45,174 nt of DNA from a bacterium (GTDB lineage Bacteria > Patescibacteriota > Microgenomatia > UBA1406 > GWC2-37-13), in NCBI GenBank assembly GCA_021825445.1, contig JAKAHA010000008.1, positions 1 to 45,174 on the forward strand. The letters run 5' to 3'. Below the pieces are notes generated by a model. The model did not search any database. It saw only the letters and a program-made list of their open reading frames with translations, and was not told where the DNA came from. Each line of letters starts with the position of its first letter. The stretch's first letter is position 1. The position numbers and the translations under genes were made by a program. Shown in pieces: positions 36,539 to 43,961 of this stretch.

Positions 36539-37132
36539 CTAAAGCGTGATTTTAAATTGATTTTTTAAGTCAACTTTTAGTTGTTCGAAAATTTTGGGGA
36601 AAATTTCAACTTCCAATAATTTTTTTTCCTCGGGTAAAAAATTTTGTAGAGAATATTTTTCTCCCTCAATCCAAGGTGTTTTATTATCTTGTGGACGGTC
36701 GTCTTGAAGATAATTATTTTTTGGCATTCGATTATCAACACCTATTCTGACTCTCCAAAATTCCTTTGTCTTGAGATGTTGTTCGACTGACTCAAGACCG
36801 TTGTGAAGTTGAGGACCGGAGGCAAATTGGATGTGAAATTTGCCAAGAGGAATATCAAGGTCGTCGTGGATAATAATCAAGTGACTAGTGGCTAGAGAAT
36901 AGTGGCTAGTTAGTTTTTTGACAGCAACTCCTGAAAGGTTCATGAAGGTATTTGGTTTGGCTAAGACAATTGTTTCATCATTTGATTGTTTCATAGTTGA
37001 AAACAATTTTTCTTTCTTAACAATTGAACAATTTAACAATGGAGCAATGAAGTCTACAAATTGAAAACCGACGTTGTGCCGATTATTTTGGTATTTTGGT
37101 CCGGGATTGCCAAGGCCGACGATGAGTAACAT
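36539..37132 (-). CDS. pth: Peptidyl-tRNA hydrolase
   Basis: 197 residues. It frees tRNA from stalled peptidyl-tRNA. Motifs: VGLGNPGPKYQNNRHNVGF with catalytic H19, KPNTFMNLSG, IIHDDLDIPLGK with D93, and QLHNGLES (usually GGHNGLKS, here changed by one to two residues). Residues about 76-84 (SHYSLATSH) are from a GACTAGT/GGCTAGA heptamer array just before the catalytic Asp loop. TATACT from a heptamer array ends 7 nt before the ATG. Confidence 0.93.
   Translation of the reverse strand: MLLIVGLGNPGPKYQNNRHNVGFQFVDFIAPLLNCSIVKKEKLFSTMKQSNDETIVLAKPNTFMNLSGVAVKKLTSHYSLATSHLIIIHDDLDIPLGKFHIQFASGPQLHNGLESVEQHLKTKEFWRVRIGVDNRMPKNNYLQDDRPQDNKTPWIEGEKYSLQNFLPEEKKLLEVEIFPKIFEQLKVDLKNQFKITL
36883..36914. 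repeat. GACTAGT/GGCTAGA heptamer array in pth
   Basis: GACTAGT, GGCTAGA, GAATAGT, GGCTAGT in tandem, read as SHYSLATSH in frame next to the catalytic loop of peptidyl-tRNA hydrolase. Confidence 0.8.
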
Positions 37133-37133
37133 A

Positions 37134-37229
37134 GTATTAAGTATAAAGTATTAGGTATTAAGTATAAAGACAAAAAATTATCAGGCATGTGAAATACTTG
37201 CTACTTAATACTTACTACTTTATACTTGT
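37134..37229. repeat. Inverted-arm heptamer element carrying two divergent -10 boxes
   Basis: Left arm AGTATTA, AGTATAA, AGTATTA...; right arm CTTAATACTTACTACTTTAT, inverse. Core about 30 nt. In the left arm the minus-strand sequence TATACT ends 7 nt before the pth ATG; in the right arm TATACT ends 6 nt before the galT-like ATG at 37233. The element thus supplies both promoters. Confidence 0.75.
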
Positions 37230-37232
37230 TTT

Positions 37233-38075
37233 ATGCCAAACTACATTTCCGATTTTTCCAAAACCCACTTTATGGTTTCCAATCCCGCCCGTGTCACTCG
37301 CACTGGTATGGACGGCAAGCCTTTTCGTTGTCCGTTTTGTCCCGGAAATGAATCTGATACGCCTCCCGAAGTCTGTCGAGTAGGGGAAGGGGAAGCAAAT
37401 AAACCTGGCTGGAAAATAAGAGTTTTTGCAAATCTTTTTCCGATCACTGAGCCCCACGAAGTAATTGTTCATTCTCCCGATCATGAAAAAAATATTGAGG
37501 ATTTTTCTATTGATCATATGTCTGATTTAATCAAAACGTACATTGCTCGTTACAACGCGCTAAAAGAAAAAGGGAAAGTTTTTATTTTTCACAACTACGG
37601 ATTAATTAGCGGAGCGTCGCTTGTCCACCCTCATTCGCAAATTACAATTATTCCGCAGGAGATTCCGACCCGTACTTTGCCAATTCAACCGGTGATCAAT
37701 ACGGTTGAACAGGTGGGGGAGTTTATCAGTTACTGTCCTGAATATTCGGAATGGGGGTTTGAGACGTGGATTACGATAGATCAAAAATCAAATATCAAAG
37801 ATCAAAGATTTGATCAAATGGAAGAAAAACAAATACAGGATTTGGCGAAAATATTACAATCAACAATTCAGAAATTGAAAAAGATTCATGGATCAAATCC
37901 TCATTATTCAAAAAAACCATTTGGGTATAACTATTATATTTCTCCAGGAGAAAAAAACTGGTATCTTCGCATTATTCCCCGTTTCATGGAGCGGGCAGGA
38001 TTTGAACTTTCAACGGGGATTATGGTCAATTCGGTAGAGGCTAGTCGGGCGAGTGAGGAGTTGAAAAAGATATAA
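37233..38075 (+). CDS. galT: Galactose-1-phosphate uridylyltransferase-like (HIT superfamily)
   Basis: 280 residues, shorter than the usual 330-350. CPFC (C33, C36) may bind zinc; the active-site HxHxQ is H132-P-H134-S-Q136 (LVHPHSQI), in which the middle His carries the nucleotide. The N-terminus (FSKTHFMVSNPARVTR) fits UDP-sugar-binding GalT-type proteins. It may be a related nucleotidyltransferase for other sugar phosphates. A heptamer array encodes KSNIKDQRFDQ near 187-197. It feeds the Leloir or nucleotide-sugar pool used by the nearby glycosyltransferases (inference). Confidence 0.85.
   Translation: MPNYISDFSKTHFMVSNPARVTRTGMDGKPFRCPFCPGNESDTPPEVCRVGEGEANKPGWKIRVFANLFPITEPHEVIVHSPDHEKNIEDFSIDHMSDLIKTYIARYNALKEKGKVFIFHNYGLISGASLVHPHSQITIIPQEIPTRTLPIQPVINTVEQVGEFISYCPEYSEWGFETWITIDQKSNIKDQRFDQMEEKQIQDLAKILQSTIQKLKKIHGSNPHYSKKPFGYNYYISPGEKNWYLRIIPRFMERAGFELSTGIMVNSVEASRASEELKKI
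37785..37815. repeat. ATCAAAG heptamer array in galT-like gene
   Basis: ATCAAAA, ATCAAAT, ATCAAAG, ATCAAAG in tandem, read in frame as polar residues. The same unit recurs upstream of the HTH gene at 42718. Confidence 0.8.
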
Positions 38076-38111
38076 AAACTCCGTCCGTTAAAAAATTTTT
38101 ACAGATTGCCC

Positions 38112-38148
38112 TTGATTTTATTCAGAAGATATTGATATATTGATTATT
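38112..38148 (+). promoter_or_regulatory. Promoter of the five-gene unknown run
   Basis: TTGATT (38112-38117), 18 nt, TATATT (38136-38141), 7 nt to ATG at 38149. It is a leaderless layout and supports the ATG over the TTG at 38140. Confidence 0.55.
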
Positions 38149-38460
38149 ATGGATCAGAATTCTATTAAAGTGGATTTATTGAAGATCAAACTCAAAGATC
38201 TTATTTCAAGAAAAATCGTTGACATGCTTGTAAAAAAAGAACTTCCTTTTAAACAGATCCAAGAAATGGCTGTTGATATCACAGATACGCTGAGTTTTGT
38301 CAAAACAAAAGAACAATTATTTATCTTAGTAAATGAATTACCAAATTATTATCCTTATTTAAAATCCGAAGCTAAAATAATGAATATTGAGTTAAATGAA
38401 ATAAAAGAACAACAAGTAATCGGTAAATTAGAAAGTTATTTTAAAAATTTGTCAACATAG
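38149..38460 (+). CDS. Hypothetical protein, 103 aa (first gene of unknown run)
   Basis: MDQNSIKVDLLKIKLKDLISRK start, followed by an all-helical protein (VDMLVKKELPFKQIQEMAVDITDTL; IGKLESYFKNLS end). No signal peptide, no motif recognised. It stops 1 nt before the next gene, so the two are co-translated. It may be a small adaptor of the coiled-coil protein that follows. Confidence 0.6.
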   Translation: MDQNSIKVDLLKIKLKDLISRKIVDMLVKKELPFKQIQEMAVDITDTLSFVKTKEQLFILVNELPNYYPYLKSEAKIMNIELNEIKEQQVIGKLESYFKNLST

Positions 38461-38461
38461 T

Positions 38462-40258
38462 ATGGCTGATGCAGTTCAGGTAGACATTCCACATTTGTCA
38501 GCACAAACTGCTTTGGAAGCAGGAACAAAAACCCCGGTTGCTCAAGAGGCAATAGATCAGGCAAATGCGGTAAGGAATCTTTCATTAATAAATATTGATA
38601 TTGCTGCTGCTAATGATATTCAATCTGGATCTAAAGATAATTTTAACGTGGCTACATTTGGAAAAAAAGACATTTCAACACTCGGTGATCCGGTATTACA
38701 GCCAATAGCTGAAGGAATAAATCAACTTATAACTCAACTTGAAGCAAATTTAAAAGTTGATAATCTTGCGACTGGTGAAGCCATGCAAACGGATCAAATA
38801 GATAATGCTATCAGAACAACAATTTTGTCAAATAGAGGTTGGAAGGATGCTTTTAATGCTTTGCAATCAGATCAGCAAGATGAACTTATTAAAACAATTA
38901 GAGAAACCGGAGCTTTATCTGCTGGACGAAGATTGTATACAGAAAAAATGATTATTGGTCAAGAAAGTGGCACTTATATGACCGCCAAAACAAAATATGA
39001 GGAAATAAGTAAACAGGTAAAGGCAAGAACGAGTGAACAAACAACAGTTGAAACTCAGATAAATAGTCAACCAAAAAGTAAATCCCAAATCATAGCGGAT
39101 AAAGATGTAGCAACACGTAGCGTCACAACTTTAAACAACAAAAAAATAGCACTTACATCCAGACAAGAAAGCCTTGAAACATCAATAAGGGAAATTACAA
39201 ATAGATATTATAACGTTGATGAAAATGGAAATATACTCAACCTTAATCAACAGGGTCTTAGCGCGAATCTTGACTATCAAAGATATAGTAATGATTTAAT
39301 AAAAGTTAAAGATGAAATAAATGGTACAGGTTCATTTAATGAGTCAATTGATACAAAAATTCAAAATGCTCAAGACGAGTTAAATGATATTGAAAAAGTA
39401 AACCAATTTTTTCAAAGACAAGATGCTTTGACCGCTGAAATATCTACTCTAAACGAACAATTAGCTAAGGCAAACGGAGATTTAATTTCAGCAAGGACGA
39501 CTTTAGCCAATAAGGTTAATGATTTATTAAAATCTTTAAATACTGTATTACCTGAAGCAGCGAAGGAAGGTATGAATAAATACATGCAAGCACAAGAGGC
39601 TGCCAACAGGGAAAAGGCTATTTCTGATGCAAAGAAAAAAGCCGAAGATGCAACAAAAGAGGGCGATATGATAAATAAAGCAAAAGCAGAAATAAAATTA
39701 GCATTAGAAAAAAGATATTTAATTGCCAAAAGAAAAAATGGATTAAAGGGTTTACTTAATAAAGGCAGTATAAGTTTTGATATTGATAAAAGCTTATTAA
39801 GTGGTGATTTTGAAAAGTTAATGGCAAATCCGGATGGATTTGTTAGAGGTTTATTAGCAACAATTAAAACTCCAGGCGGGAGTGGTGACCTGACTGGATT
39901 TAGTCCCGATGTTGTTGCTTACCTAACTGCCGCTGATCAATCTGTTGTTGATAAATTAGGAGATACTGTTAGAAAAGATTCATTTATTAGTATTTCTCGT
40001 CAAGCAGTGATGAATCTTAATTTAGATTCAAAAACAGTACAAAAATTATGTGTGATGCCTGATTTTATGGCTGCAGCTCAACAAGCAATTGATAGTGATA
40101 GTGCAATTGCAACAGCAGTAGAAAAGTTAACTGGTCAGGGATTAGCAAAGGGAAAATTGAAAATGTTCCTTGAAAAAGCTCCGCCATTTATGTTAGGTGG
40201 TCTGGCAATATTACTTTTAGTGATTTTCGGCATGAAATTTGCGACGGGTGGAGCATAA
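38462..40258 (+). CDS. Long coiled-coil protein with C-terminal membrane anchor
   Basis: 598 residues, Ala/Gln/Asn/Lys-rich and largely coiled coil (residues about 170-245, 300-360, 365-420, heptads such as AEISTLNEQLAKANGDLISARTTL). No signal peptide. The last 25 residues (PPFMLGGLAILLLVIFGMKFATGGA) form a single membrane helix, so the protein is tail-anchored with its bulk in the cytoplasm. The 470-570 region is globular. No known family. It may be a scaffold or tether at the inner membrane. The gene has no inserted palindromes. Confidence 0.65.
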   Translation: MADAVQVDIPHLSAQTALEAGTKTPVAQEAIDQANAVRNLSLINIDIAAANDIQSGSKDNFNVATFGKKDISTLGDPVLQPIAEGINQLITQLEANLKVDNLATGEAMQTDQIDNAIRTTILSNRGWKDAFNALQSDQQDELIKTIRETGALSAGRRLYTEKMIIGQESGTYMTAKTKYEEISKQVKARTSEQTTVETQINSQPKSKSQIIADKDVATRSVTTLNNKKIALTSRQESLETSIREITNRYYNVDENGNILNLNQQGLSANLDYQRYSNDLIKVKDEINGTGSFNESIDTKIQNAQDELNDIEKVNQFFQRQDALTAEISTLNEQLAKANGDLISARTTLANKVNDLLKSLNTVLPEAAKEGMNKYMQAQEAANREKAISDAKKKAEDATKEGDMINKAKAEIKLALEKRYLIAKRKNGLKGLLNKGSISFDIDKSLLSGDFEKLMANPDGFVRGLLATIKTPGGSGDLTGFSPDVVAYLTAADQSVVDKLGDTVRKDSFISISRQAVMNLNLDSKTVQKLCVMPDFMAAAQQAIDSDSAIATAVEKLTGQGLAKGKLKMFLEKAPPFMLGGLAILLLVIFGMKFATGGA

Positions 40259-40305
40259 TAATTTGACAAAATTATTATTTATAGAAAATTTGATAAAATA
40301 AATCT

Positions 40306-40833
40306 ATGACATGGAATATAGTTGAATTAATTAGTAGTGCAAAAGAAGATTTTAAGGATTATGCTATGGCAGTTGCCGGAAAAACGGCTGTGAAAGTCGC
40401 AGGTTCTCCCCTTGGACAAGATGTAATACGGCAAGGTGTTAAATCCTTTTTAACTAGCGAAGATATAAAAGAGCAATCAGCTGAAGCAGCAGCACACGAA
40501 GTCGTTGAGCTTAAAAATTTTATGAAAGTTGGAGCGGAACCTTATTTAAAAAACGCGGCTGAAGGAATGGGTGTCAAAGAAGCACCGGCGTGGAAACAAA
40601 TTTATGATCAGATTTCTTCTCCAAATGATTTTTTTCTAATAAGACCTATTAAGGGTCTTTTTTCTTTGGTTTTAAGTGGAGTTGCTAATGTTGCCAGTTT
40701 TTTTACAGCTAAAGCAGTAAATGCGATTTTAAAACCTGAAGAAGAAAACAAAATTACTCAACCAACCGTTAAATCAGTATTTATTGGATTATTTAATAAA
40801 GCATTTGGAATTATGAAACCGGCATCCGCCTAA
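40306..40833 (+). CDS. Hypothetical protein, 175 aa (unknown run)
   Basis: Amphipathic helices and a hydrophobic middle region (PIKGLFSLVLSGVANVASFFTAKAVNAIL, about 112-141) that may insert in or lie on the membrane. The N-terminal part (KTAVKVAGSPLGQDVIRQGVKSFLTSEDIKEQSAEAAAHEVVELKNFMK) is helical. Family unknown. TAAAAT ends 6 nt before the ATG, so it may have its own start as well as being part of the run. Confidence 0.6.
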   Translation: MTWNIVELISSAKEDFKDYAMAVAGKTAVKVAGSPLGQDVIRQGVKSFLTSEDIKEQSAEAAAHEVVELKNFMKVGAEPYLKNAAEGMGVKEAPAWKQIYDQISSPNDFFLIRPIKGLFSLVLSGVANVASFFTAKAVNAILKPEEENKITQPTVKSVFIGLFNKAFGIMKPASA

Positions 40834-40837
40834 TACT

Positions 40838-41287
40838 ATGAACCCAATGAAATTTTACAAATCATTGACTCAATCTGTTTCCCAACTGCTGGCTAGCAAA
40901 GATTATATTAATGGGAATATGGAAATATTGGAGAACGCCTTTATAAATGGATTTTATGGAGCTTTGGAAGTAAGTTTTGGAATTAATTTTAATAAAAAGG
41001 AATTCGAAAAATATTTAAAAGATACAAAAGGCAAACCAACCGATATTGATGCACTTCGATTTATAGGTTTAACAACAGAAAAACCGGAAACTTATATTAT
41101 TTTAAATTATTATCTATCCAAATTTATTCAAATATTCATTAAATATACCCAAAAAGACAAATTGGAAAGTGTCTATGACATATTATTTATAGAAGGAATT
41201 GAGCCTAAGTTTTTTAAAGAGATAGAAGAAGAATACCAACAGTTAATTGTTACAAAAAAACTTTCTGCAAGGTTTGCTACAATTTAA
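40838..41287 (+). CDS. Hypothetical protein, 149 aa (unknown run)
   Basis: Soluble, mostly helical (SQLLASKDYINGNMEILENAFINGFYGALEVSFGINFNKKEFEKYL). Gly- and Tyr-containing loop near 45-55. No motif recognised, no signal peptide. It follows the previous gene by 4 nt and is followed by the next by 2 nt. Confidence 0.6.
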   Translation: MNPMKFYKSLTQSVSQLLASKDYINGNMEILENAFINGFYGALEVSFGINFNKKEFEKYLKDTKGKPTDIDALRFIGLTTEKPETYIILNYYLSKFIQIFIKYTQKDKLESVYDILFIEGIEPKFFKEIEEEYQQLIVTKKLSARFATI

Positions 41288-41289
41288 GG

Positions 41290-41769
41290 ATGTTAGACGG
41301 ACAAATTGGTAGCGGTGAGACAATGACGATGGCCGGAGTGGCTCCTCCAAGATTTGAAGCACGACCACCAAATCCAAATAGTTTTACACCTCTTGAAGGA
41401 AAAAAATTTTACGAAAATCAAATTAATCCTCCAAGATACGAACCGCCTACAATTGCCGGTGTAGAAAGTTACACGGAGCCAATCATGGCTCAATCACCCA
41501 AACATGATAGTGAATCAATTCCACCAGAATTGCAAAAACTTTTATTAGAAATGCAATCAGGCGGAAAAAAACCTAATGATGTGACTGAAACTAAAGATAA
41601 TCAAACAACAGAAAATTATATTAATACAGAGATCACAGAAGAACAGAAAAGTTTTTTGACAAAAGTTTGGGATTCAATAAAGAAATTTTTTCCTTGGAAT
41701 TGGGGAAAATCTGACATTAGCCAATTTACAAATGAACTAAAACAGAAAGGTATAATTCCGAAAGCCTAA
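41290..41769 (+). CDS. Hypothetical Pro-rich protein, 159 aa (unknown run)
   Basis: The N-terminal 60 residues are Pro-rich and probably disordered (PPRFEARPPNPNSFTP; PPRYEPPTIAG), the middle is Gln/Thr/Asn-rich, and the end is a basic amphipathic helix with aromatic residues (FLTKVWDSIKKFFPWNWGK) that could bind a membrane or a partner. No family recognised. It is the last gene of the run, ending 60 nt before the PaaX-like gene. Confidence 0.6.
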   Translation: MLDGQIGSGETMTMAGVAPPRFEARPPNPNSFTPLEGKKFYENQINPPRYEPPTIAGVESYTEPIMAQSPKHDSESIPPELQKLLLEMQSGGKKPNDVTETKDNQTTENYINTEITEEQKSFLTKVWDSIKKFFPWNWGKSDISQFTNELKQKGIIPKA

Positions 41770-41785
41770 CTGTTTTTTAATATAA

Positions 41786-41829
41786 TTACCATCTTGACAC
41801 CGATCGTCCCAAGATGGTAACATAATTTC
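41786..41829 (+). promoter_or_regulatory. Promoter with 11-bp inverted repeat (PaaX/Cas2-like gene)
   Basis: TTACCATCTTG (41786-41796) and CAAGATGGTAA (41810-41820) form a perfect 11-bp inverted repeat. TTGACA (41794-41799) and TAACAT (41818-41823) lie at its inner and outer ends with an 18-nt spacer, then 6 nt to ATG. A repressor bound to the repeat would cover both boxes; autoregulation by the gene product is likely. It could alternatively be the terminator of the preceding run. Confidence 0.6.
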
Positions 41830-42435
41830 ATGAATGTTAAATTGAAGAAAAAAAATCATTATGGTGAATTAACTAAGGCGGTTTTGATGTATTTTTCAGA
41901 TATTTTTGTTTCAGGTTATTCATCAATCTCAGGTAGGCGGGGAGGAATAAGTCCATCCGATTTAATAGATTCTCTTCAAGATTTACTAAAATCTATAAAG
42001 ACTTACCAAGAAAAAAATAAAAAACTACTTCGGGTTTTAAAAACTCTTGAGAAAAAAGAAATTTTAGACCTACAGGAAAAAGAGGGGAAAGTACTTGTTT
42101 ATTTGAAAAATGAAAATCATCCAAAAATTATTGAATACTCAATTAAAAGTCTATTAGAATTCAAAAAGAAAAATAAACAATGGAATGGAAAGTGGTTTTT
42201 AGTTTTTTTTGACGTCCCGGAAGCTCAAAGAAATAAAAGAAACTATCTTCGTAAATTTTTAATAGAATTAGGATTTTATCAATATCAAAAAAGCGTTTAT
42301 CTTTTTCCTTATGAATGTGAAAAGGAAGTAGATTTAATAAAAAAGATTGTTGAAGGGGCAAAATATATGAAATATATAATTGCAGAAAAAATAGAGGATG
42401 AAACAAGAGTAAAAATATATTTTAATCTAAACTAG
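41830..42435 (+). CDS. PaaX-like regulator with Cas2-like C-terminal domain
   Basis: 201 residues. The N-terminal part (about 10-110) is a winged-helix-like domain (LTKAVLMYFSDIF ... LKTLEKKEILDLQEKEGKVLVYL). Residues about 115-200 (KWFLVFFDVPEAQRNKRNYLRKFLIELGFYQYQKSVYLFPYECEKEVDLIKKIV) match the Cas2-like C-terminal domain found in PaaX-type repressors: FFDVPE corresponds to the first strand and R/F/Q pattern follows. It is not linked to a CRISPR array here. It likely represses its own promoter at the adjacent inverted repeat; other targets and ligand unknown. Confidence 0.78.
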   Translation: MNVKLKKKNHYGELTKAVLMYFSDIFVSGYSSISGRRGGISPSDLIDSLQDLLKSIKTYQEKNKKLLRVLKTLEKKEILDLQEKEGKVLVYLKNENHPKIIEYSIKSLLEFKKKNKQWNGKWFLVFFDVPEAQRNKRNYLRKFLIELGFYQYQKSVYLFPYECEKEVDLIKKIVEGAKYMKYIIAEKIEDETRVKIYFNLN

Positions 42436-42457
42436 ATGAATTAAAGTCAAATTACAT

Positions 42458-42479
42458 TCTTTTTCCGATCGGAAAAAGA
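42458..42479. terminator. Bidirectional intrinsic terminator
   Basis: TCTTTTTCCGATCGGAAAAAGA is a perfect palindrome with T and A runs on each side, placed between two convergent genes (stops at 42435 and 42483). Confidence 0.8.
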
Positions 42480-42482
42480 TGG

Positions 42483-42704
42483 TTATTTTTCTTGTTCAAC
42501 TCCAAGCAATCGTAGCACCACTTCTTTCCTATATCGTCTATCACCACGCGAATTAATTCTTATGGCTGGAAGCTTTCCTTTTTTACCCCATCTCTTAATT
42601 GTCAGTGGAGAAATCCTAAGTAAATCGGCAACCTCTCGGATGGTCATTAAATCTGGTAAATCGGAAAGTGATACCTTGGGTGTGGTTTTGTTAGCAAGTG
42701 ACAT
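42483..42704 (-). CDS. Excisionase-like helix-turn-helix protein (MerR/BldC type)
   Basis: 73 residues. Residues about 18-60 (LMTIREVADLLRISPLTIKRWGKKGKLPAIRINSRGDRRYRKEVVLRLL) form the compact winged helix-turn-helix of excisionase/BldC/MerR-N proteins. No effector domain is present. It probably binds DNA as a regulator; no integrase lies next to it, so excisionase function is not supported. TATAAT ends 7 nt before the ATG, with TTGCTT at 17 nt as -35 from a heptamer array. Confidence 0.82.
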   Translation of the reverse strand: MSLANKTTPKVSLSDLPDLMTIREVADLLRISPLTIKRWGKKGKLPAIRINSRGDRRYRKEVVLRLLGVEQEK

Positions 42705-42717
42705 GGTTTGTATTATA

Positions 42718-42752
42718 AAAGATCAAATATCAAAAAGCAAATATCAAAGATA
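42718..42752. repeat. ATCAAAT/ATCAAAG heptamer array
   Basis: ATCAAAT, ATCAAAA, AGCAAAT, ATCAAAG, ATAAATT, between the HTH gene and the first cell-wall-lytic gene. On the minus strand it supplies TTGCTT as a -35-like box for the HTH gene. Confidence 0.8.
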
Positions 42753-42786
42753 AATTGTTTCATGGAGCAATTGATATACTGTAATT

Positions 42787-43845
42787 GTGAAAGAATATAT
42801 AACAAAAAATTACAAAACATATTTATCAATCATTCTATCTTTAATAATTGTTTTATTTGTCATTCCAATTTTTGCGACGCCGGGGCGACTTACGAATTTA
42901 ATTTCGAAAATTCGATTTCCAAATTTAAATTTTGATCAATTTGACCAAACAAAGGGTCAGTCACGCCTGACCCCTACAACAAATGTTATAAATTCCGTCA
43001 ATTTTTACCAAACATCACCGATACCAACCCCACTTCGCCCTACAGGCTACGCGGGGCAGGCCCCAACGAACCGATTGAATCCGATTCTATCTCCGACGAA
43101 TGGTACAGACGTGATTAATCACGTCTCTACGCCAACAATAACAAAAACCCCTACGAAATATATTAAACCCACCAAAATTCCCAAACCTACCAAAACCCCC
43201 GACGTTTTTCCAATCGATCCATCTCTTGTCCGTCCGGGTAAAACTTCTAACGAAGTCTTTAAAATTGCCAGTCAGAAAACCTGCGTCCCTGAGGCGGTCT
43301 TGAAAAGTATTGCCTACATCGAAAGTGGAGAATTTTTTTCGGTCGTTTCTCCAAAATATTTTTTACTTTATAATTCCTACAACTGGTGGAACAGTCCTTA
43401 TTTAACCGAAGAAAAAAGAGCTTGTGGAGGATATGATTTTGCCAATGCCACAGGAATAATTCCCTCAGACAGTAAATTTGCCGGGTACAACTGTCACTCC
43501 GATGGCTCAACAAGTTCAGAGTACAATACGATCATGGGTCCGATGCAGATGACGATAGCCATACAAAATAAATTTGCCAAAAATGCTGCGTCCGCACTCG
43601 GTGTCAAACAAGTCGATCGTCGTGTGATACTTGATGCTTTGCTTCTTGCAGGATTTAATATCAAGTATAACGTTAGGGCTTCAAGTTGCGTATCTTGGAG
43701 TGGTCGGGAAGTCGCCAAAGCCGCCTGTTCATATTATGGAAGTTGCAATAATGGCTACTGTACGACTTTCTGCAATAACTATCGAAAATTTGGAGGAAAA
43801 GGAGGGTGTGACGCAGGAGCATTTACTACAAACTGTTGGAATTAG
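42787..43845 (+). CDS. Secreted lysozyme/transglycosylase-like protein
   Basis: 352 residues from GTG at 42787 (-10 TATACT, 6 nt upstream). N-terminal anchor at about 11-30, then a Pro/Thr-rich linker (about 60-148) and a lytic-transglycosylase-like domain: E179 in IAYIESGEFF as catalytic Glu candidate, GPMQM at 251-255 (GLMQ-type motif), and a Cys-rich end (ACSYYGSCNNGYCTTFCNN). It would cleave glycan strands of cell wall, own or host. The linker has absorbed at least two palindromic repeats. It faces a paralogue, 43962-44990. Confidence 0.75.
   Translation: MKEYITKNYKTYLSIILSLIIVLFVIPIFATPGRLTNLISKIRFPNLNFDQFDQTKGQSRLTPTTNVINSVNFYQTSPIPTPLRPTGYAGQAPTNRLNPILSPTNGTDVINHVSTPTITKTPTKYIKPTKIPKPTKTPDVFPIDPSLVRPGKTSNEVFKIASQKTCVPEAVLKSIAYIESGEFFSVVSPKYFLLYNSYNWWNSPYLTEEKRACGGYDFANATGIIPSDSKFAGYNCHSDGSTSSEYNTIMGPMQMTIAIQNKFAKNAASALGVKQVDRRVILDALLLAGFNIKYNVRASSCVSWSGREVAKAACSYYGSCNNGYCTTFCNNYRKFGGKGGCDAGAFTTNCWN
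42954..42977. repeat. GGGTCAGTCACGCCTGACCC palindrome plus CTAC
   Basis: GGGTCAG and CTGACCC around TCACGC, followed by CTAC. In the Pro/Thr linker of the lytic protein, in frame (TKGQSRLTPT). Confidence 0.85.
43103..43130. repeat. GTACAGACGTGATT...AATCACGTCTCTAC palindrome
   Basis: AGACGTGATT and AATCACGTCT form a perfect core with GTAC/CTAC outer ends; it encodes DVINHVST in the linker. Confidence 0.9.
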
Positions 43846-43849
43846 AAAG

Positions 43850-43961
43850 TGAATTGACCTAATTAACCTAATTGATCTAATTTCTAAAAAATACCCAATA
43901 TTTAATTGAGATTTGGGAATTCTTTAGGTCAATTAGAATAATTAGTAATTAGAAATTATTT
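43850..43961. repeat. AT-rich inverted-repeat element, copy 2
   Basis: AATTGACCTAATTAACCTAA at the left, a core with ACCCAATATTTAATTGAGAT and GGGAATTCTTTAGGTCAATT, and AATTAGAATAATTAGTAATT, AGAAATT at the right. Its outer blocks equal those of 6491-6601, while the core is in the opposite sense. It fills the gap between the two lytic genes' stops. Confidence 0.75.

Noticed and set aside
41830-42435. True CRISPR-associated Cas2
   Set aside because: The Cas2-like domain follows a winged-helix part as in PaaX proteins, and there is no repeat-spacer array, cas1 or other cas gene.
42483-42704. Prophage excisionase and attachment site
   Set aside because: No integrase, no phage genes and no direct repeats at a tRNA were seen near this HTH gene.
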